The translations under genes were made by a program, and so were the position numbers. 52,403 nt of DNA from an uncultured Eubacteriales bacterium (lineage in GTDB: Bacteria > Bacillota > Clostridia > Christensenellales > Aristaeellaceae): NCBI GenBank assembly GCA_900315315.1, contig OMYT01000023.1, forward strand, positions 1 to 52,403, given 5' to 3'. How positions within the stretch are numbered: position 1 is the stretch's first letter; the number at the start of each line of letters is the position of its first letter. Shown here one piece after another: positions 16,209 through 22,578 of this stretch. The notes under the pieces were generated by a model, which saw only the letters and a program-made list of their open reading frames with translations, had not been told where the DNA came from and ran no database searches.

Positions 16209-17909
16209 ATGAAAAAACGGGTTTCCCTCATCATCACCGTAATGCTGCTTCTGTCAGTCATGACCGCTGCCCTTGCGTCTTCGGCGGAAGAATCCGCGGC
16301 GGAAACTGTTTCAGTATTTCCGGCCGGATCCCCTGATGAGGTGGCGGCTGTGATTCTCCACACCAACGATGTTCACGCGGGATATGCGGACAATATCGGT
16401 TATGACGGGCTTGTTCTGTATAAAAAGGAACTGGAAGCGTTTTATGATCACGTCCTTCTCGTGGATGCCGGCGACGCCGTGCAGGGAACCGTCATCGCTT
16501 CCCTTTCCAATGGCACGGAGATCATCAGGATGATGAACCGGGCGGGATATGACCTTGCGGCTCCCGGAAACCATGAATTTGATTTCGGCTTTGATGCGCT
16601 GGAGGAATGTTCCGAGCTGCTTTCCTGCGGCTATACCTGCGCGAATTTCTGCACCGCCGACGGTGAGCCGGTATTCAGCCCCTGGAAGATCCTGGAAGCC
16701 GGTGACCTGAAAATCGGATTTGTCGCAACGGTTACGCCGTATACTTTTACCCAGACCAGTATCCGGAATATCGTGAACGAAGTCGGCGAACCGATGTATG
16801 ACTTCCTTGTGGACAATACCGGGGACAGGCTGTGCGACGCCCTGCAGAAGCGTATCGATGAAGTCCGGGCAAACGGAGCGGATTACGTGATCCTGCTCGC
16901 CCACCTCGGCAGTGATACGAAAACCCCCTCGATCTATTCGAGCAACGCGGTTGTCGGAAAACTGACCGGCCTGGATATGGTGATCGACAGCCATACGCAT
17001 GAAGTGTACAACACCCGGATCCCGGACAAGGAGGGCCGCATGATCCCGGTTGCCCAGGCCGGAGAGAAACTGAAAGTCGTCGGACAGCTGACAATCTACC
17101 GGGACGGCCACATGGAGGAAACCCTTGTCGAGCTGGTTCCGTCCGTTTCCGGCATCCCCTCGGAGCTTGTCCAACGCAAAAAAACGGATCGATATGTCGA
17201 TCCGGAAATGAAAGCGTTCCTGGACGATATTACCGCTTCCTATGAGCCTGTGCTGGAACGAAAGATCGGCTATAATCCGGCTGATCTGGTCGTATGGGAC
17301 GGTGTCCGGGATTATAACCGGGCTGAGGAAAACGGCCTGTGCGACCTGGTCGCGGATTCCCAGCGCGTTCTCGCCGGAGCCCAGGCGGCCATGGTTCATG
17401 CCGGTTCCGTGCGCAACAACCTGAGCGCGGGAGAGATTACCTGTAAGGATGTCCTGAACACGCTTCCTTATTACAATGAAATCGTAAAGGTAAGCGTCAG
17501 CGGGCAGATGATTCTGGACGCCCTGGAATTCAGCGTATCCTTCCTTCCGAAACGAGTCGGCGGTTTCCTCCAGGTTTCGGGCATTTCGTTCAGCGTCAAT
17601 CCGGACCTCGGAAGCAGCGTGCAAACAGATGAGAAAAAGCAGTTCATCTGTGTGGAAGGAGACCGCCGTGTACATGACGTAACAATCGCAGGCAGGGCTC
17701 TTGACCCGAAAGCCGAATATACGCTGGCCATAAACATGTTCCTGCTGACCGGCGGGGATGGATATACGATGTTCAAAGAGGCGGATATTCTGGAAACCAT
17801 GCCCCTTTCCGATAACGAAATGCTCATGAAATACATTGAGGAAAACCTGGGAGGCGTGATTCCGGAAAAATACGGGGAACCGCTGGGACGCATTCAGTGG
17901 ACAACCTGA
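16209..17909 (+). CDS. secreted 5'-nucleotidase / metallophosphatase (UshA family)
   Basis: 566 aa from ATG 16209, which follows TGGAGGA and begins a signal peptide (MKKRVSLIITVMLLLSVMTA). The metallophosphoesterase domain keeps the two-metal motifs ILHTNDVHAG, VDAGDAVQG, APGNHEFDFG, LLAHLG and DSHTHE. The C-terminal 5'-nucleotidase domain (about 340-560) has SVRNNLSAGEIT, LPYYNEIVKVSVSG and INMFLLTGGDGYTMF. It probably dephosphorylates nucleotides outside the membrane. There is no LPXTG or other wall anchor, so the product should be soluble after cleavage. Divergent from the HAD/acid phosphatase operon. Confidence 0.9.
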   Translation: MKKRVSLIITVMLLLSVMTAALASSAEESAAETVSVFPAGSPDEVAAVILHTNDVHAGYADNIGYDGLVLYKKELEAFYDHVLLVDAGDAVQGTVIASLSNGTEIIRMMNRAGYDLAAPGNHEFDFGFDALEECSELLSCGYTCANFCTADGEPVFSPWKILEAGDLKIGFVATVTPYTFTQTSIRNIVNEVGEPMYDFLVDNTGDRLCDALQKRIDEVRANGADYVILLAHLGSDTKTPSIYSSNAVVGKLTGLDMVIDSHTHEVYNTRIPDKEGRMIPVAQAGEKLKVVGQLTIYRDGHMEETLVELVPSVSGIPSELVQRKKTDRYVDPEMKAFLDDITASYEPVLERKIGYNPADLVVWDGVRDYNRAEENGLCDLVADSQRVLAGAQAAMVHAGSVRNNLSAGEITCKDVLNTLPYYNEIVKVSVSGQMILDALEFSVSFLPKRVGGFLQVSGISFSVNPDLGSSVQTDEKKQFICVEGDRRVHDVTIAGRALDPKAEYTLAINMFLLTGGDGYTMFKEADILETMPLSDNEMLMKYIEENLGGVIPEKYGEPLGRIQWTT

Positions 17910-17926
17910 ATGCCTCTGTCCTCTTC

Positions 17927-19378
17927 TCACCCGTTATACTTCAGGCATAGCATCGTGATGTCGTCAAACTGCTGCGCCCCGGCCACAAATGCGTTGATAC
18001 CGTCCATGACGTTTGACAGAACTTCCTCCGGCATGGCGTCCGGATTCCGGTTCAGCGCCTGAAGCATACGGTCTGTGCCGAAAAGTTCGTTTTGGGCATT
18101 CGTGGCTTCGGCAACGCCGTCGGTGTAAACAAACAGGCTGTCACCGGGGTGCAGTTCAAAACTGTGCTCCTTATACGGAATCCCTTCCATCGTGGCAACG
18201 GCAGGGGAGTGGCGATAGACGACGAGTTCGTACTGACCGCCGGCACGGCACAGAACCGGGTGTTCGTGGCCCGCATTGACGGCAGTGCCTTTGCCCGTGG
18301 AGATCTGAATCACCGCCGCCCAGACGGTAACAAACAGTTCTGCCTCGTTGCTCTCGCAGAGCTGGTCGTTCACATTCTCAAGCGCCTCGCCGACACTCTC
18401 ACCGTTCTGGAGATGGGATTTAATGAGCACCCGGGCCACCATCATGAACAGCGCGGCCGGCACGCCCTTGCCCGAAACATCTGCCATGACCAGACCGATG
18501 TGATCGTCATCGATCAGGAAGAAATCGTAGAAATCACCGCCAACCTCTTTTGCGGGCGTCATGCTGGCAAAGACATCAAACTCCGGGCGATTGGGGAATG
18601 CGGGGAAGAGCCGGGGCAGCTGACTGGCCTGTATGTCCGTGGCCATGCTCAGTTCAGCACCCATCCGGGTCGCGGTTTCATGCTCCTGTTCGTATTTCTC
18701 CCTCTGATCCTGCATGATCACCATGGACATATAAACCGCCGCGGCGACCGTAGCCAGGATAATCAACTGGACATCCTGAAAGAACGCCTGAATCGCAATC
18801 GCCGCTATAGGCGCGATAATATACGCCCAGAACGCGTGCCTGATCCGCGGGCTGAAATTGTTCCGCCAGCGGATCAGAAGGAAAACGTCGATGCCCAGCA
18901 TGAAGAGATGCGCCAGATTGGAGAGCATATAGGCAGGAGATCTGTGATAAACATTCCCGCTGTCAAAATAGTAGCAGAGATCGGTAAACTGCGAAACGAT
19001 CATCAGCAGTACGTGCACGATAAGGATTCCCAGGAACAGCCGCAGAAAAGTTTTCCGCTGCCGCTCCGGGTTTGCAACATGCAGCGTAAGCAGTGAAAAG
19101 AGGAAGGCCATCATGCCGGAAGCCAAAAACTCCAGCAGTGTCACAGTGATCAGCGCAATCCGTATCCCCTGACCCGGAATCCCCTCCATCAGCTGACGGG
19201 CAAGGTGGCTGCCGATGTACACAATGACCAGGCCGAAAAAGAGCTGGAAATACCGCGTGGCTTCTTTTGATAATTTGGCTCCCGTGCTGACCTGCAGGAT
19301 GTTCATTCCGCAGATCCCGATTCCTGCCGCGATGATAATAATGTTGAACATGTTTCCGGCTGTTACGCTGAAGATCAT
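17927..19378 (-). CDS. multi-TM SpoIIE-type PP2C phosphatase
   Basis: 483 aa. Residues 1-215 form about six or seven membrane helices; after a short coiled linker (QDQREKYEQEHETATRMG) comes a SpoIIE domain (about 240-483) with intact metal motifs GGDFYDFF, MADVSGKG, FVYTDGV and QFDDIT. The catalytic part closely resembles that of the propeller phosphatase at 8281, so both may act on the same phospho-STAS protein in response to different signals. It lies 34 bases behind the exported phosphoglycerate mutase and probably shares its promoter (element copy B-left). It converges on the nucleotidase with a 17-base gap. Confidence 0.85.
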   Translation of the reverse strand: MIFSVTAGNMFNIIIIAAGIGICGMNILQVSTGAKLSKEATRYFQLFFGLVIVYIGSHLARQLMEGIPGQGIRIALITVTLLEFLASGMMAFLFSLLTLHVANPERQRKTFLRLFLGILIVHVLLMIVSQFTDLCYYFDSGNVYHRSPAYMLSNLAHLFMLGIDVFLLIRWRNNFSPRIRHAFWAYIIAPIAAIAIQAFFQDVQLIILATVAAAVYMSMVIMQDQREKYEQEHETATRMGAELSMATDIQASQLPRLFPAFPNRPEFDVFASMTPAKEVGGDFYDFFLIDDDHIGLVMADVSGKGVPAALFMMVARVLIKSHLQNGESVGEALENVNDQLCESNEAELFVTVWAAVIQISTGKGTAVNAGHEHPVLCRAGGQYELVVYRHSPAVATMEGIPYKEHSFELHPGDSLFVYTDGVAEATNAQNELFGTDRMLQALNRNPDAMPEEVLSNVMDGINAFVAGAQQFDDITMLCLKYNG

Positions 19379-19412
19379 TATGCTTCACCCTTTCATAATG
19401 TTTTTTTTTCAT

Positions 19413-21074
19413 TTATTTCTTTATCAGCAATGACTCTCCCGTCATCTCCGCCGGCTTCTCCATGTCCATCATCTCGATCAGCGTGGGAGCTATGTCAGCC
19501 AGGCAGCCGCCTTCTCTCAGCGTATAGGCGGGATCATAATTAACCAGAATGAAGGGAACGGGATTGGTCGTGTGAGCCGTCCACGGTTCCCCCGTCTCCT
19601 CGTCTGCCATCGTCTCGGCATTGCCGTGGTCGGCGCAGATGAAGAGCTGACCGTTCGCCTCTTCAACTGCCTCCACAATGCGTCCGATGCATTTGTCGAT
19701 GCATTCGACGGCCTCAATGGCGGCTTTCTCTACACCGGTGTGACCGACCATATCCGAGTTGGCGAAGTTTGTAATGATCACGTCATACTCGCCGGAGCGG
19801 ATCTTCTCGATCAGGGTATCGCATACTGCCTCCGCGCTCATCTCCGGCTGCAGGTCATAAGTCGCCACCTTCGGGGACGGGATCATAAACCGGTCCTCTC
19901 CCTCATTAGGCGCTTCCACCCCGCCGTTGAAGAAGAAAGTCACGTGGGCGTATTTCTCCGTCTCGGCGATTCTTGCCTGCTTCATATGGTTGGCGGCAAG
20001 CCACTCGCCGAACGTGTTGGTAAGGACTTCCTTTTCAAACGCGACATCCTTGTTGGGAATTGTCACGTCATAGTCCGTAAAGCATACATAGGTCACCTGC
20101 TTCCGCGGTCCCCTGTCGAAACTGTCAAATTCATCGCAGCAGAAGGTGCGGGTAATCTCTCTGGCGCGGTCCGGGCGGAAATTGAAGAAGATGATGGAGT
20201 CCCCGTCCCCAATGGTGGCCACCGGTGCACCGTCCTCCATCACCACCGTGGGTTGAATAAACTCATCCGTTTCTCCCTTTTGATAGGACTGCGTCACGGC
20301 CTCCGCAGCAGAGGCTGCCGTCACACCCTCGCCCAGGGTCATGGCCCGATATGCCTTTTCAATGCGGTCCCAGTTGTTGTCCCTGTCCATGGCATAATAG
20401 CGGCCTGCCACCGTGGCGATCCTGCCGCAGCCGATCCTGTCCATCTCCTCCTGCAGCGCCTGAACATAATCCTTTCCGGATTCCGGGGGCGTATCCCTCC
20501 CGTCCAGGAAACAATGTACGTATACCTTTTCAAGTCCGTGGCGCTTCGCCAGTTCCAGAAGGGCATAGAGGTGGGTGTTGTGGCTGTGTACGCCGCCGTC
20601 GGAAACCAGGCCGTACAGATGCAGGCTCGTTCCCTTTTCCTTCGCGTTGTTCACCGCCTTCAGCAGCGCCTCGTTCTCAAAGAAATCACCGTCTTCGATC
20701 TTCTTCGTGATCCTGGTCAGATCCTGGTACACGATCCGGCCGGCCCCTATGTTCAGATGGCCCACCTCGGAGCTGCCCATCTGTCCCTCCGGAAGGCCAA
20801 CGGCCATGCCGCTGGCATTGCCCTTCACGAAGGGGCACTCCTTCATCAGCCGGTCCAGTACCGGGGTTTCCGCCAGCGCGATGGCATTGTGCTCACGCTG
20901 CTCATTCAGGCCGAATCCGTCAAGGATCAGCAGCACGGTCGGCCTCTTCTTGTTCGCCTTCTCCTCCGCTTGCGCGGAGCATGATCCGGGCAAAACATTG
21001 AAAGCAACTGCGGTAAACAGAAGCGCTGTCAGCAAAAGCCGAAGCAGCGGTCTGAACCGAACTTTGATATTCAT
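19413..21074 (-). CDS. gpmI: phosphoglycerate mutase (cofactor-independent) with signal peptide
   Basis: 553 aa from ATG 21074 (GAGGAGGT, 6 bases before). The mature part is a full-length 2,3-bisphosphoglycerate-independent mutase: LLILDGFGLN, catalytic Ser in GQMGSSEVGH, DGGVHSH, LDGRDTPP, SDMVGHTG and CADHGNAE, so both metal sites and the phosphoserine are present. It is preceded by a classic export signal: basic MNIKVRFRP, a leucine-rich core and an exit near CSAQAEE, about 45 extra residues compared with the cytosolic enzyme. This glycolytic enzyme is normally cytoplasmic; export is predicted from sequence only. It is transcribed from element copy B-left with the multi-TM phosphatase behind it. 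Confidence 0.88.
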   Translation of the reverse strand: MNIKVRFRPLLRLLLTALLFTAVAFNVLPGSCSAQAEEKANKKRPTVLLILDGFGLNEQREHNAIALAETPVLDRLMKECPFVKGNASGMAVGLPEGQMGSSEVGHLNIGAGRIVYQDLTRITKKIEDGDFFENEALLKAVNNAKEKGTSLHLYGLVSDGGVHSHNTHLYALLELAKRHGLEKVYVHCFLDGRDTPPESGKDYVQALQEEMDRIGCGRIATVAGRYYAMDRDNNWDRIEKAYRAMTLGEGVTAASAAEAVTQSYQKGETDEFIQPTVVMEDGAPVATIGDGDSIIFFNFRPDRAREITRTFCCDEFDSFDRGPRKQVTYVCFTDYDVTIPNKDVAFEKEVLTNTFGEWLAANHMKQARIAETEKYAHVTFFFNGGVEAPNEGEDRFMIPSPKVATYDLQPEMSAEAVCDTLIEKIRSGEYDVIITNFANSDMVGHTGVEKAAIEAVECIDKCIGRIVEAVEEANGQLFICADHGNAETMADEETGEPWTAHTTNPVPFILVNYDPAYTLREGGCLADIAPTLIEMMDMEKPAEMTGESLLIKK

Positions 21075-21125
21075 TGAGAAACCTCCTCGATATTCCGTCT
21101 GAAAAAGCACCGTTGCATAACATAT

Positions 21126-21175
21126 ATTATGTGGTTTTTATGTTGCTGTCGTCAAGGGATGTTCCGGAATGTCAA
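21126..21175 (-). promoter_or_regulatory. promoter with shared element, copy B-left (phosphoglycerate mutase)
   Basis: Minus strand: TTGACATTCCGGAACA then TCCCTTGACG, with -35 TTGACG (21150-21155), an 18-bp spacer and -10 CATAAT (21126-21131); ATG about 50 bases on. Its arm pairs with copy B-right through a perfect 15-bp inverted repeat (21161-21175/21184-21198). Confidence 0.72.
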
Positions 21176-21183
21176 CATTCGAT

Positions 21184-21234
21184 TTGACATTCCGGAACAC
21201 CCTCTTGCATTGAGCATGAAAAAAATAATAAAAT
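21184..21234 (+). promoter_or_regulatory. promoter with shared element, copy B-right (phosphotransacetylase)
   Basis: Plus strand: TTGACATTCCGGAACA then CCCTCTTGCAT, with -35 TTGCAT (21205-21210), an 18-bp spacer and -10 TAAAAT (21229-21234). The leader of about 105 bases ends with a GCCGG/CCGGC stem (21318-21335) directly before the ribosome site. Divergent from copy B-left. Confidence 0.72.
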
Positions 21235-21347
21235 GGAATGTAATTTCGGAAACAGCAATGCATCTCGGATGGTTGAAAACGGGAAATTCTGCGGCCCTCG
21301 TTTTCCTTCCTGCCTGTGCCGGTTGCCGCGCCGGCCTGAGGATTCCC

Positions 21348-22457
21348 ATGAAGAAATTTTTAACTCTGCTCCTGGCGCTTCTGATGGTTCTGTGTTTGTC
21401 CGTCCCGGCCTGGGCGGAAGAAAACGCTCCTGCTGAGAGCGCCGTTCCCGCAATGATTAATCCGCTCATTGAACTTCTGAAGACCAACCCCCGCAGGCTC
21501 ATATTCACGGAAGGCACCGATGCCCGCATCCTTGAAGCCGCCGCACGTCTGAAGCAGGACGGTTTCCTTACGCCTGTACTTATCGGCAATGCGGACGAAG
21601 TCAGGGCTGCGGCCGCCAAAGGCGGTTTTGATATCGAGGGGCTGGAGATCCTCGACCCCGCCGCCTATCCCGATATGGACAGGCTGGTGGATGATTTTGT
21701 TGCGCTGCGCAAGGGAAAGGCTACCGCTGAGGAAGCCCGCAAAATGCTCCTCAGTCCCAACTACTTCGGCACCATGCTGGTCAAGGAAGGTCTTGCCGAC
21801 GCCCTGCTCGGCGGTGCAACCTACTCCACCGCCGATACCGTGCGCCCCGCGCTTCAGCTGATCAAAACCCGCGAGGGTGCAAACCTCGTATCCTCCTGCA
21901 TGATCCTCCTCCGCGGAGACGAAAAGCTCGCCATGGGCGACTGTGCCATCAACGTCTCCTACGAGGATAAACTGGACGATCAGGGCAATGTCGTTCTGAG
22001 CGCCGCCCAGCAGGTGGCGGAAGTCGCCGTTGAAACCGCGCGGACTGCCAGACTCTTCGGCATTGACCCGAAAATCGCCATGCTCTCTTTCTCCACCAAC
22101 GGCTCCGCCAAAGGCGCCGGTCCGGAGATGATGCGCGCTGCCGCCGCCATTGTCAAGGAAACCCACCCTGAGCTTGAATGCGACGGTGAGATGCAGTTTG
22201 ACGCCGCGGTGGTTCCCGAAGTCGGCCAGCTCAAGTTCCCCGGCAGCACGGTTGCAGGCTATGCCAACACCTTTATCTTCCCGGAAATCCAGTCCGGCAA
22301 TATCGGTTACAAAATTGCCCAGCGCCTCGGCGGCTTCATGGCCATCGGTCCCATTCTCCAGGGTCTCAACGCCCCCATTAACGACCTCTCCCGCGGCTGC
22401 AACGCAGAGGAGGTCTATCTGATGAGCATCATTACCGCCGCCCAGGGTATCGAATAA
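21348..22457 (+). CDS. pta: phosphate acetyltransferase with signal peptide
   Basis: 369 aa from ATG 21348, after GAGGA. Residues 1-23 are a textbook export signal (MKKFLTLLLALLMVLC, cut after VPAWA). The rest is a complete short-form phosphotransacetylase: FTEGTDARILEAAARL, GGATYSTADTVRP, AMLSFSTNGSAKG, CDGEMQFDAA, NTFIFPEIQSGNIGYK and GLNAPINDLSRGC. The enzyme interconverts acetyl-CoA and acetyl phosphate and is normally cytosolic; CoA is not expected outside the cell, so export is surprising and unproven. It has its own promoter with the shared element and stands back to back with the exported phosphoglycerate mutase. No acetate kinase lies in the window. Confidence 0.88.
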   Translation: MKKFLTLLLALLMVLCLSVPAWAEENAPAESAVPAMINPLIELLKTNPRRLIFTEGTDARILEAAARLKQDGFLTPVLIGNADEVRAAAAKGGFDIEGLEILDPAAYPDMDRLVDDFVALRKGKATAEEARKMLLSPNYFGTMLVKEGLADALLGGATYSTADTVRPALQLIKTREGANLVSSCMILLRGDEKLAMGDCAINVSYEDKLDDQGNVVLSAAQQVAEVAVETARTARLFGIDPKIAMLSFSTNGSAKGAGPEMMRAAAAIVKETHPELECDGEMQFDAAVVPEVGQLKFPGSTVAGYANTFIFPEIQSGNIGYKIAQRLGGFMAIGPILQGLNAPINDLSRGCNAEEVYLMSIITAAQGIE

Positions 22458-22466
22458 AAAATCGGT

Positions 22467-22516
22467 GTGACATTCTGGAAACCCCCTTGCATGAAGCCTT
22501 CGGGATTTGTTAGAAT
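22467..22516 (+). promoter_or_regulatory. promoter with shared element, copy C (acyl-CoA-ligase operon)
   Basis: GTGACATTCTGGAAA then CCCCCTTGCAT, with -35 TTGCAT (22487-22492), an 18-bp spacer and -10 TAGAAT (22511-22516). The ATG is about 60 bases downstream. Copy C is one base shorter than copies A and B-right between GGAA and CTTG, like B-left. Confidence 0.72.
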
Positions 22517-22578
22517 ACAGTTCATCAGGTAAAAGGCCGTATCGGACTTAAATCGGCGGGAAAGGAATTGAATAGCAT

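Noticed and set aside
21216-21347. A longer phosphotransacetylase starting at an upstream in-frame ATG
   Set aside because: That ATG lies inside the promoter between the -35 and -10 boxes and has no ribosome site; ATG 21348 has GAGGA and begins the signal peptide.
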